NCBI GenBank assembly: GCA_934718275.1
Contig: CAKUZD010000013.1
Span: 1 to 10,228, forward strand
Length of the DNA stretch: 10,228 bases
Reading direction: 5' to 3'
Source: an uncultured Candidatus Melainabacteria bacterium
Lineage (GTDB): Bacteria > Cyanobacteriota > Vampirovibrionia > Gastranaerophilales > Gastranaerophilaceae
Part shown: piece after piece, positions 1 through 6,883 of the stretch
Position numbering within the stretch: position 1 is the first letter of the stretch
Layout: each line of letters opens with the position of its first letter
Program-made: the position numbers and the translations under genes
Notes under the pieces: generated by a model
The model's input: only the letters and a program-made list of their open reading frames with translations
Databases searched by the model: none
Told to the model about the DNA's origin: nothing

Positions 1-276
1 GGTAACGGCATAATATCTTGCAGGTTCGACTTTACCGTTACTCTCCATATCCTTCTCGATAGAATTAATCAAACTTCGGGTAAAATCATATAAATCAGAA
101 TGTAACGTTGTTTTAGTCCGAAGATATTCAGCTCTTTTAGTTTCCCAAGCATCAGACTTTTTCCATCGGCGTAGCGTTCTTTCGTTCAAATGAAGCTGCC
201 TTGCGATATCTTCTAACGGCATAAATTTTTCAGCATAAAGCTCTAAGGCATTTTGTGCCAGTGCTAGTTTTTTCAT
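1..276 (-). CDS. Helix-turn-helix protein, DUF1804 / small terminase-like (partial, C-terminus outside window)
   Basis: The gene reads leftward from an ATG at 274-276 and stays open for 92 codons to the window edge. The start is supported by an AAGGAG ribosome site 7 bases upstream. Residues about 17-42 (MPLEDIARQLHLNERTLRRW) form a clear helix-turn-helix, followed by a charged helical stretch. From family knowledge, this layout resembles the DUF1804 proteins of Mu-like phages and the small terminase subunits that recognise DNA for packaging. That assignment is inferred from the fold pattern and phage context, since only the N-terminal half is visible. It shares the direction of the transposition operon, so it probably opens the packaging/late module. 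A general HTH regulator is the main alternative. Confidence 0.7.
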   Translation of the reverse strand, partial: MKKLALAQNALELYAEKFMPLEDIARQLHLNERTLRRWKKSDAWETKRAEYLRTKTTLHSDLYDFTRSLINSIEKDMESNGKVEPARYYAVT

Positions 277-318
277 CGTTAATCTCCTTTTAAAAATAAT
301 AAAATTGGGTGCATACAC

Positions 319-347
319 AGCATAACTCTGGTTCGCAGAAACATCAA
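319..347 (-). promoter_or_regulatory. Leftward promoter for the terminase-like gene
   Basis: On the minus strand a -35 box TTGATG (347-342) is separated by 17 bases from a -10 box TATGCT (324-319). This places a transcript start near 312, about 36 bases ahead of the ATG at 276. The -35 box lies inside the left arm of the inverted repeat at 337-399, so a protein bound there could block or recruit polymerase. In Mu itself late promoters depend on an activator, so activation is possible. This is a sequence match only. Confidence 0.45.
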
Positions 348-399
348 GTCCGGAATGTGTCTATATGATACGATTTTTAGATTTTGAGTTGATGTTTCT
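337..399. repeat. Inverted repeat between divergent genes (operator candidate)
   Basis: The arm AGAAACATCAAGTC at 337-350 pairs with GAGTTGATGTTTCT at 386-399: 11 bases match perfectly, and 13 of 14 match over the longer arms. The 35-base gap is too long for a typical terminator, and no T-run follows. Each arm, read outward, contains TTGATG, and on the left this serves as a good -35 box. The repeat sits midway between the leftward gene starting at 276 and the rightward gene starting at 443. It therefore looks like a binding site that controls both directions. Confidence 0.55.
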
Positions 400-442
400 A
401 CAGATATGAGTGATGAATGGTGTAGTTTGAAAGGAGCATACT

Positions 443-655
443 ATGATTGAAATTGGCAAAAAGTACAGATTAAAAAAACTCAAAGGTTGGTTTGAAAAAG
501 ATAGCGAAGAATTTACTGTTGTTTGCTTTGGCGAACACAATGTTGTCGGCTGCGTTGCACCAGATGGCGAAAGATATGTATTTGATAAAGATTTTTTGAT
601 TGATCCTGATAAGCCGGACGAGATATACGCAGATATTAAAATAACGAAAGGTTAA
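443..655 (+). CDS. Small hypothetical protein, 70 aa (first of three-gene cluster)
   Basis: The start ATG is preceded by AAAGGAG at 6 bases, a good ribosome site, and the gene ends in TAA. I do not recognise the family. The protein is short, acidic at its C-terminus and has no signal peptide or membrane segment. Its centre (VVCFGEHNVVGCVAPDGERY) reads like a compact beta-strand fold with a G-x-RY turn. The next gene shows the same order of features, so the two may be distant duplicates. The stop is 3 bases before the next ATG, so the genes are co-transcribed. The cluster runs against the phage's main direction, and a phage accessory role is inferred only from position. Confidence 0.75.
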   Translation: MIEIGKKYRLKKLKGWFEKDSEEFTVVCFGEHNVVGCVAPDGERYVFDKDFLIDPDKPDEIYADIKITKG

Positions 656-658
656 ACT

Positions 659-859
659 ATGGTTGAAAAAGATTATATGCTATACGGCACAAAAATTTTA
701 AACTTAAAAACACAAGAAATCGGATTACTGATTTGCTTATGGGAAAACAAATATGCTGATAAAACAGTAGATTTTGCGACTTGTGTAGATAAAACTGGCA
801 AACGATACAATATTGAATTTGATAATATAAGAGGTTTTGAAGATGATTTTGAAAAATAA
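659..859 (+). CDS. Small hypothetical protein, 66 aa (possible paralogue of the preceding gene)
   Basis: It begins with ATG 3 bases after the preceding stop, and a GAAAGG ribosome site lies inside the end of that gene. It ends in TAA. The family is unknown. The pattern of a short strand, a CLWENK turn, then a VDKTGKRYNIEFD stretch parallels CFGEHN and APDGERYVFDKD in the upstream protein. This suggests a shared small fold, although overall identity is low and this is a by-eye judgement. There is no membrane segment or signal peptide. The end overlaps the start of the third gene by 17 bases, which implies translational coupling. Confidence 0.75.
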   Translation: MVEKDYMLYGTKILNLKTQEIGLLICLWENKYADKTVDFATCVDKTGKRYNIEFDNIRGFEDDFEK

Positions 860-1076
860 ATTAACTAAAGAGACGTTGGACATTCCGTATTCTGATTTCA
901 GAAAAAAGTTTGCAAAAGAAATTCAGGACGCGTTTGAGAGTTACCGTAAAACACAATTAAATAAATACTCTTGGATCTTCAAAGATGATAATTCTTTGGA
1001 GTTTAATTTTTATTTTGAACTCCATTGGAACTTTAATCATTTTGGAAACTCTAATTGGTATATTGAAAAACTGTAG
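843..1076 (+). CDS. Small hypothetical protein, 77 aa (third of cluster)
   Basis: I chose the ATG at 843 because AAGAGG lies 8 bases upstream; a TTG at 837 in the same frame has no suitable site. The protein has a basic, helical N-terminal half (KKFAKEIQDAFESYRKTQ). Its C-terminal half is rich in aromatic residues and Asn (FELHWNFNHFGNSNWYIEKL), a segment that looks conserved and structural. I cannot attach a named family. It overlaps the previous gene by 17 bases and ends in TAG, 12 bases before the end of convergent mcrC. Because the cluster abuts the restriction genes, a role tied to restriction is conceivable, but nothing in the sequence shows it. Confidence 0.75.
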   Translation: MILKNKLTKETLDIPYSDFRKKFAKEIQDAFESYRKTQLNKYSWIFKDDNSLEFNFYFELHWNFNHFGNSNWYIEKL

Positions 1077-1096
1077 ATTAATCTTTTTTTAATCTA
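1074..1096. terminator. Weak hairpin between convergent genes
   Basis: TAGATTAA (1074-1081) pairs perfectly with TTAATCTA (1089-1096) around a 7-base, T-rich loop. It includes the TAG stop of the plus-strand cluster and the TAA stop of mcrC, exactly where two transcripts meet. The stem has only one G-C pair and no separate T-tract follows, so termination would be weak. I see no better candidate at this junction. Confidence 0.35.
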
Positions 1097-2378
1097 AACC
1101 TAGCAATTCTCGTATTCCAATAGAGTCTTCATTAGAGCAGCAATCTATAAATCTAAGTTTAATTTCAATATCATCAATTTTTATTGACTTATTATTATTT
1201 TGAAACTCCTCATTCGATGTTTTTGGGTATATCAGTGTTACATCATTACACTTAAGTTTTTTTGCATATGCCATACATTGATAGATGTCTGAGTAAGATA
1301 TATCTCTTGATTTAACGTCCTTATATTTTACATCTACAATTTTTATCAAGTTTTCTTTTTTTGAGTTTTCATATATTAATATATCTGGACGGATATGGTA
1401 TTGCTTTTCATTATCCAAAGAGCATGTCCTTTGAATCTTAACTTGATATTCTGTAAGAACTTCTTTTGCTAAGTTGCTAATATAATCTTCAAATAAAATC
1501 TCGGTCCTTAATAAAAAGGCAAAAGTTTCAAAATTACCACTTTGATTAAATGTTATACAATTTTGTAAAAACAATTTGCAATAGTCCAGAACTGTTACAA
1601 AATCTTCCATAAAACGATTTATGTATACTTTTTTACAGTCTTCATAAATACATAAAACATCATCTACTTCATCAAGCAGAAATAAGATTTTATTTAATAA
1701 TTCTTGATTTTTTTTACTTATGCTTAACAGCCGTTTAGTAACATATTTTACGATTTGATTAAACTTATTATTAAATTCAAAAGAATCATAGGTACAATAA
1801 AATTTATGACTTTTACTTGTCGCAATATTTTTTGCATATTCAGTAAAATTTAATTTTCCTTTCAAAAAGTTTGTTTCTTCTTGAATTTCTTCATAATGCT
1901 GAAATAACGTTGTAGAAAAAAGTTCATATGTATATTTCGCATATAAGTATATTAAGCACTCAAATAAATCATCGCAATCAAAAGAAGCAAGTCCTGTTTT
2001 ATAGTGGGGAAAATTATACATATCACTATACTTTAACCATTTTAAAAGTATATCTGCAGCTTGCTTGCCATTTTTATCTTTGCAAATTTTTGGATATAAA
2101 TTAAATTCAGAATCTTTAAATTTTATGTATCCAACATAATTTTTTGACTTAAAATTATCTCTATCATCAAAAAACAAAAATTGTTGATGTTTTCTTATAT
2201 CTGTATCAAAATTGTCTTCTGACAGATCCTCACGCCAAAGCTTGACAGTATCTTTATAATTAATCCATACTTCATCAAGAAAATTTTTAAATTCACGTAT
2301 ATAAGAGTTCTCTTTTGGTAGAGATTGAAGCTTACCATACTCATATAAAGTATATGTTAAGCATTTGTTGTCATTCAT
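1089..2378 (-). CDS. mcrC: McrC-like nuclease subunit of a Type IV restriction system
   Basis: This 429-residue protein follows mcrB directly: the mcrB TAG is immediately followed by the mcrC ATG, so the two are coupled. In known McrBC systems, McrC brings the PD-(D/E)xK nuclease that is driven by the McrB ring and cuts modified DNA. The matching site is visible. RPDILIY lies at about residue 329 and supplies the acidic residue, IVDVKYK at about 348 supplies D-x-K, and YQCMAYA at about 367 matches the downstream Q-x-x-x-Y motif. The N-terminal 300 residues are the less conserved part that docks on McrB. The length fits the family (about 350-450) and no catalytic residue appears lost, so the protein looks intact. 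Confidence 0.92.
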   Translation of the reverse strand: MNDNKCLTYTLYEYGKLQSLPKENSYIREFKNFLDEVWINYKDTVKLWREDLSEDNFDTDIRKHQQFLFFDDRDNFKSKNYVGYIKFKDSEFNLYPKICKDKNGKQAADILLKWLKYSDMYNFPHYKTGLASFDCDDLFECLIYLYAKYTYELFSTTLFQHYEEIQEETNFLKGKLNFTEYAKNIATSKSHKFYCTYDSFEFNNKFNQIVKYVTKRLLSISKKNQELLNKILFLLDEVDDVLCIYEDCKKVYINRFMEDFVTVLDYCKLFLQNCITFNQSGNFETFAFLLRTEILFEDYISNLAKEVLTEYQVKIQRTCSLDNEKQYHIRPDILIYENSKKENLIKIVDVKYKDVKSRDISYSDIYQCMAYAKKLKCNDVTLIYPKTSNEEFQNNNKSIKIDDIEIKLRFIDCCSNEDSIGIRELLGLD

Positions 2379-4403
2379 CTATTTTCTCACCACTTTTAAT
2401 AAATATTTTTCATTTTTATCTATGCAATAACCTTCTTTTTCAAGTAATGGACCAACTATATCCTCAACCATTTCTTTTTTTGCATTAAAATATTCCATTA
2501 AAAGAGGAGTTACTTTTTTATTCATAACTTCAGATAAGTCTTCTGCTTCACTGCCTAAAAAATAGGTATGACCTATAAGAAAATCTGCGCTTTTCTTTTC
2601 AAAATAAATTCTGTCATTTAATGCTTCTAAAAATTCTTTATGTTTTAGATCTTTTAGATCATACTTTGGATACATTGGAACAAATTCAAATCTTCGTCTT
2701 AGCGCTACATCAAGAAGTGCTAAGGATTTGTCAGCTGTATTCATTGTTCCAACAATATATAGATTGTTAGGAACAGTAAAGCGGTCATTTGTGTAGGGGA
2801 GTGTAACTTCAATAGTATGGTACTCCCTGCCATCCTCAACAACTTTTTCACGTTTATCTTTTTCTATAAGAGTTATTAGTTCTCCAAAAATCTTAGAAAT
2901 ATTCCCTCTATTAATCTCATCAATAAATATGAAGAATTTTTTATTTGGCTCCTTTTTTGCTTTTATACACATATCTTTGAATATCCCGCAATGAAAATCA
3001 AATTGCATTGTACTTAAGTTTTTATCTTTAGATGTTTCATCCTGCTTGCTTTTGTTTATTATAGGTCTTATCCCTTCAACAAATTCTTCATATGAGTATG
3101 ATTGATGAAAAGTACAAAAAACGTAATAATCCTTTGCTAGAATACTTTTATCTGTCTGAATATTATTATCAAAAGAATTTATATTAATATCATAATGCTC
3201 GCATAATTCATTATATAATTTTTCACCATCATCAATTAATATAAATCCATTTTCTTGTCTTTCAAAATAATTATTTTCATGTCTCGCATATACCCCTTCT
3301 TTTCTGATTGCATTTTTTTGCATTTCACCTCTGATAGAACATATTAAAGATTTTTCATCTTTGTAGTTACTACTAATCGAAAACCATCTTTGAATAAGCG
3401 GTAATTTAGATATTTGAACATCAGTTAATGGTTTATTTTGTGAATTGTTGATTTTGAATGCAAATATTATTTTTTCAACCCAATTTAAATCGCAATTTAG
3501 CAATATATCATCATATATATTTGTGCTTTCATGGTCATCTGCAATTTGTGGATAGATATAATCTTTTATTATGTTTTCTAATTTGTACGTTTTACCTGTT
3601 CCAGGTGGACCATATAAAATTTGATTTAATGGAATATTAGTCATATTTGCCTCATTTTTTGTACAATTACTTAAATCTGTTTTTATATTAAAAAAAACAT
3701 TATATAATTCTTTGTTAATTTTAAAGCAGTAACCAGTGTTAATATTATAGTTTTTATCTATCGGACTATTTTTATAAAAAACATTGATATTATGTTTTTT
3801 GATACTATTAACAAAATCAACTTTCATTATCGGCGATGATAACTCATTATAATTAACCTTTACAATTATGTTATTTTTATCATCTATATAATAAGCTTTA
3901 GTAACTTCAAGAGTTGCCTGAATACCTTTATTTTTATTGTAACTAACTATTTTATCTCCAACTTTTAGCTCTTTCAAAATTTGTCTATGTGGAGAACTTG
4001 TATTTGGTGCAATTAAAGAATTTTCTTTTTTTTCATTTAAGTAATTTTGGCTTTGACATACCCAATAATAATTTATTTCTGAATTATTATTAATCATATT
4101 TTTAGCACTATTATCATTTATAAAATTTTTAAAACTTATTAAGGCTCTTTTATAAGATACAATTGTGGAAGGATTTTTCCCTTCTCTTTCAAATTGTTCT
4201 TTTAAAATAGATAATAGATTTTCAAAGCTAGTATTATCTTTAAAAGATTCCCAATAATTAATTCCTAATTCATCAGCATGTTTTCGTGGATAATCAGCAT
4301 CGGAATATTGAGTATTTGCATCTACTTTGCTTAATTTATTATTTGCTACTAGTTTATACAAATATTTTCTAAATTCATCACGAATTGCTTTAATATCTTC
4401 CAT
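2379..4403 (-). CDS. mcrB: McrB-like AAA+ GTPase with an EVE/PUA-like reader domain
   Basis: This 674-residue motor subunit of a Type IV restriction system starts at ATG 4403, with AAAGGA about 7 bases upstream. Residues 1-105 are helical and of unknown role. Residues about 110-245 open with NYYWVCQSQNY and contain LKVGDKIVSY, the pattern of an EVE (PUA-superfamily) domain; such domains read modified cytosines in related systems. The AAA+ module has Walker A GPPGTGKT near residue 264, Walker B FIFIDEINRG near 493 and the McrB signature GTMNTADKSLALLD near 550, followed by an ALRRRFEF arginine-finger region. All key motor residues are present. The specificity for a modified base is inferred, not shown. 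An array of 11-bp repeats lies 33 bases upstream and is the likely control site. Confidence 0.93.
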   Translation of the reverse strand: MEDIKAIRDEFRKYLYKLVANNKLSKVDANTQYSDADYPRKHADELGINYWESFKDNTSFENLLSILKEQFEREGKNPSTIVSYKRALISFKNFINDNSAKNMINNNSEINYYWVCQSQNYLNEKKENSLIAPNTSSPHRQILKELKVGDKIVSYNKNKGIQATLEVTKAYYIDDKNNIIVKVNYNELSSPIMKVDFVNSIKKHNINVFYKNSPIDKNYNINTGYCFKINKELYNVFFNIKTDLSNCTKNEANMTNIPLNQILYGPPGTGKTYKLENIIKDYIYPQIADDHESTNIYDDILLNCDLNWVEKIIFAFKINNSQNKPLTDVQISKLPLIQRWFSISSNYKDEKSLICSIRGEMQKNAIRKEGVYARHENNYFERQENGFILIDDGEKLYNELCEHYDININSFDNNIQTDKSILAKDYYVFCTFHQSYSYEEFVEGIRPIINKSKQDETSKDKNLSTMQFDFHCGIFKDMCIKAKKEPNKKFFIFIDEINRGNISKIFGELITLIEKDKREKVVEDGREYHTIEVTLPYTNDRFTVPNNLYIVGTMNTADKSLALLDVALRRRFEFVPMYPKYDLKDLKHKEFLEALNDRIYFEKKSADFLIGHTYFLGSEAEDLSEVMNKKVTPLLMEYFNAKKEMVEDIVGPLLEKEGYCIDKNEKYLLKVVRK

Positions 4404-4436
4404 AGACCATTCCTTTTTTCTTTAGGGTATCACAAA

Positions 4437-4480
4437 CATGATTTGAACGTATTTTGAACGTTTATAAAACGGGGTTTGAA
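4437..4480 (-). promoter_or_regulatory. Array of four 11-bp repeats upstream of mcrB (operator candidate)
   Basis: Read on the minus strand, four consecutive 11-base units start at 4480, 4469, 4458 and 4447: TTCAAACCCCG, TTTTATAAACG, TTCAAAATACG and TTCAAATCATG. The shared form is TTYAAAnnnnG, with the second unit diverging in the middle. The first unit is identical to the first unit of the array upstream of the transposase (9769-9812). Spacing of 11 bases places each unit on about the same face of the helix, as expected for a cooperatively bound regulator. No convincing -10 box is visible between the array and the gene. The array overlaps the last codons of the DUF4186 pseudogene. Confidence 0.6.
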
Positions 4481-4818
4481 TTAATTTGGCGAATTATCCA
4501 TTCCATAATCACAGAGATGAGATATTCTTGTTCGGTTTGGGTTAGTTCTCTGTGTTGAGGGAATTTGTGTCATTTCTCGATACAGCCGCGACAACAGGTG
4601 GCGGTTGCATGTTGAGCAATAAAAACAGGATGACCTCGCATTGGAGTTTGTTTGCCGTCATTCACAGGTTCAGCCGGTGCAACCCTATCCCTAATAAAAT
4701 CGCAGGCATGAGAACGAATCTTATCAAGTCCTTTATCCTTGATATATTCAAGCTCTTTTGCTCGGAGTTTAAATCTGCTTCTGAATTTTGATTTTGCGAG
4801 TTTGTCTAAAATATCCAT
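4462..4818 (-). pseudogene. DUF4186-like gene interrupted by an in-frame TGA
   Basis: An ATG at 4816-4818 opens 82 codons (MDILDKLAKSKFRSRFKLRA to CCRGCIEK) that match my memory of the DUF4186 family. The conserved core is visible: HACDFIRDR, NDGKQTPMRGHPVF and the Cys-rich ATCCRGC. A TGA at 4570-4572 then stops the frame. The same frame continues for 35 sensible codons (HKFPQHRELT, then ISVIMEWIIRQ) to TAA at 4462-4464. In family members I recall, the residue at the TGA is tryptophan (EKWH), so a single TGG-to-TGA change explains the break. Full length would be 118 residues, normal for the family. The biochemical role of DUF4186 is not known to me. It diverges from the nuclease-like gene with a 17-base gap, so the two probably travelled together. 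Confidence 0.8.
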
Positions 4819-4829
4819 AAATTTATGAT
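4802..4829 (+). promoter_or_regulatory. Promoter giving a near-leaderless transcript for the nuclease-like gene
   Basis: TTGTCT (4802-4807) and TATGAT (4824-4829) are 16 bases apart and would start RNA at about 4836, which is the ATG itself. No Shine-Dalgarno sequence precedes that ATG, which agrees with leaderless translation. The second ATG at 4842 is an alternative start with the same promoter. The boxes overlap the start of the divergent DUF4186 gene. Confidence 0.35.
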
Positions 4830-4835
4830 AGCATA

Positions 4836-5636
4836 ATGATAATGAGTAAAAATGATATAAAAGAAGCTGTAGAAAAAGAACAAGTTGAAAAGTTTTTCAA
4901 AACCGAAGTTGGACAGAATTGGCTTGAAGAACTCGATATTGTTGACTGTTTAAAATCAGAGTCTCCTGATTTTGTATTAAAAACAAAAAATGGGGAATCA
5001 ATTGCATTAGAATTAACAAATTTTATAGCAGAAAATAAAAATCTTAAATTTTCTCAAGCTTTAACCACTATTGGTAATAAAATTTGTAGAGAAGCGGAAA
5101 AAGAATATAACCTTCATATGCATATACTTATTAATAAATATGATGATAGAGAATTTAGCATTCATTGGAAAGATCATTTAGATTATGCTTATAATCTAGG
5201 CTTTTCAGAACTTCCAGATACAAAAATACTTAAACAAAAAATGCATGATGTTCTAAAAAATAATATAGAAAAATTGAAAAAAGGTTGGCCTATTCAAGAA
5301 TGGATACAAGTCGACAATGAGTATTTTCAAATATCAATGGACCCTATTGCTTGTCCGTGGTCAGGTAAATACGACTGCCACGTTAATAATGCTGGTATGG
5401 TTAAACCAAACCCCATCGATGAATTGCAAACTTGCATTGATAAAAAGAATAATAAAACCAAATTGTATAGCGAAAGTTGTGACAAATGCTATTTATTAAT
5501 ATATGTTCCAAACGCTTATGATGCTAATTATTGCGCATTTGACAACTTACTATTTAAACACAAATTTGATTCAAAATTTGAAAAAATATTTTTATATGAT
5601 GACGATACAAAAAACTCATGTATTTTAAACCAATAA
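4836..5636 (+). CDS. Probable restriction-endonuclease-fold protein, uncharacterised
   Basis: This 266-residue protein starts at ATG 4836 or 4842 (MIMSK or MSK); neither has a ribosome site. I do not recognise a named family, but the architecture suggests the PD-(D/E)xK fold. SPDFVLKT (P44, D45) is followed 12 residues later by SIALELTNF (E59, T61), the D...ExT variant seen in uncharacterised nuclease-like proteins. Later come a helix with paired lysines (CIDKKNNKTKLY, 200-211) and a strand CYLLIYV (218-224), an order I recall from such proteins. Several cysteines (C173, C181, C215, C218) could bind metal, though spacing is irregular. It diverges from the DUF4186 gene and its stop is 2 bases from the convergent end of the transposition operon. 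A defence or toxin role is inferred from fold and position only. Confidence 0.65.
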   Translation: MIMSKNDIKEAVEKEQVEKFFKTEVGQNWLEELDIVDCLKSESPDFVLKTKNGESIALELTNFIAENKNLKFSQALTTIGNKICREAEKEYNLHMHILINKYDDREFSIHWKDHLDYAYNLGFSELPDTKILKQKMHDVLKNNIEKLKKGWPIQEWIQVDNEYFQISMDPIACPWSGKYDCHVNNAGMVKPNPIDELQTCIDKKNNKTKLYSESCDKCYLLIYVPNAYDANYCAFDNLLFKHKFDSKFEKIFLYDDDTKNSCILNQ

Positions 5637-5638
5637 TT

Positions 5639-6883
5639 TTATATATGTATCATCTCATAAATCAAATTCAGCTGATCTTCAAAATTGGGGTTGAGTTCTT
5701 TCCATAAAAATACAGAAAGGTGGTGGTCGAGGTATTTTCGCATACTTGCCATAAATTTTTTGCGATAAAGAATGTTGTATAATCGACGAGCTTCTTTGAC
5801 TTCATCAGGTTGCTGACGTCGTTGCGGTAACTTAGATTTTAGAGGTTTTTGAGTGATAAAAACATTGTCATTATAGCAATACAAGCATATCGAAACATCA
5901 TTCATAAAAATTCTGACTTGTGGAATTTGTGGGTCTGTGTCAAAACGTTCAACTAGTTCCTGATATTGTTTGTCATAAATTTTTGCTCGAATGTATTGAT
6001 AAAAAGTTTCCGTTTTTGTGTTTCCCATATTCGCGATTTTTGCTGTTTGAGAAGCAGGAATTCCAAAACAAAAGCATTTATAAATAATTTCGATTTGCTC
6101 TGTTGTAGCTACGTTATAGACTTTCGGCAGACGATTAAGATTCCTGCGAACTTTGGGGTCTTCGTTTTTATTATCCGGCATGAAATATTTAGGAAATATT
6201 CCCATCATACCCTCAGTTTGGTATTTTTTGCGTTTAGAATGAAACGCAGAATATGAAACCTTTAGCTTTGGATTCTTTAACGGAATTATTTCCAAAAAGC
6301 TCCGCAGTTCTCTGCAATTCATACCTTCTGTGAGTTTAAAAAGTTTCAGATATCTGTATATAAATTCTTTGCCTCTATCCGAAGCCACAACATACAAGCG
6401 TTCTTCCTCTTTATTATGGAAAAGTTTTTTGACCTCTTTATCCATCGCACGCCGTTCGGAGTCTTCTAAAAAATCATATAGTTTAAGCGACGAGCGTTTA
6501 ATCAAATACTTTCCCTCTAAATCAGCGGTTTTATTTGGTTTTACGACATAATTACCTTTAAGACAATTCCTTTTTACCGTTTCTTCTTGAATATTCAGTA
6601 GCCGAGCAACCTCGGGTATCGTGAGCCAAATATCTGAGTCACTGCTTTGACTTGTGGGGACTGGTTTATTCACACGTTTTTTAAAATTTATATATAGATA
6701 TTCTGTATTTGATATCTTTTTAATTTGATTCAAATTTTCCAAATCGTTGAGTGCTTTTTGAATTGTCTTTTCATTTTCTTCAAGCATTGGCAGAATGTCA
6801 GGCAGGGTAAATTTATTGAGCCCTTTCGCTATTTTAAGAATTTTCATTTGTAAGTTCAATTTTTTCTGCGTCAGCATCGTCAT
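5639..6883 (-). CDS. Third gene of transposition operon: MuA-N-like DNA-binding protein without a catalytic core
   Basis: The start at ATG 6881-6883 is fixed by AAGGAGGT 8 bases upstream; the gene overlaps the end of the MuB-like gene by 50 bases. The 414-residue protein has three likely DNA-binding parts. Residues 14-66 look like a winged helix (TLPDILPMLEENEKTIQKAL). Residues 83-135 (SDIWLTIPEVARLLNIQEET) resemble the N-terminal domain of the neighbouring transposase (NDIWIDVETLAKLKNITRRA). A further helix-turn-helix (IPASQTAKIANMGNTKTETF) lies at about 280-300. The stretch KVSYSAFHSKRKKYQTEGMM parallels KVSIGSLYRWRALLDYNKDW in the transposase. No D-D-E triad follows. It may regulate transposition or help choose targets, but this is inference. 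I know no named family for the full protein. Confidence 0.8.
   Translation of the reverse strand: MTMLTQKKLNLQMKILKIAKGLNKFTLPDILPMLEENEKTIQKALNDLENLNQIKKISNTEYLYINFKKRVNKPVPTSQSSDSDIWLTIPEVARLLNIQEETVKRNCLKGNYVVKPNKTADLEGKYLIKRSSLKLYDFLEDSERRAMDKEVKKLFHNKEEERLYVVASDRGKEFIYRYLKLFKLTEGMNCRELRSFLEIIPLKNPKLKVSYSAFHSKRKKYQTEGMMGIFPKYFMPDNKNEDPKVRRNLNRLPKVYNVATTEQIEIIYKCFCFGIPASQTAKIANMGNTKTETFYQYIRAKIYDKQYQELVERFDTDPQIPQVRIFMNDVSICLYCYNDNVFITQKPLKSKLPQRRQQPDEVKEARRLYNILYRKKFMASMRKYLDHHLSVFLWKELNPNFEDQLNLIYEMIHI

Noticed and set aside
4552..4791. Plus-strand frame of 79 codons opposite the DUF4186 gene
   Set aside because: It is the antisense of a recognisable DUF4186 coding sequence and has no ribosome site.
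4462..4818. TGA as a tryptophan or selenocysteine codon across the window
   Set aside because: Tryptophans in the long genes are encoded by TGG and no other conserved position carries TGA; a single nonsense change is simpler.
5600..5660. Terminator between the nuclease-like gene and the transposition operon
   Set aside because: The two stops are 2 bases apart and no stem with a T-run is visible around them.
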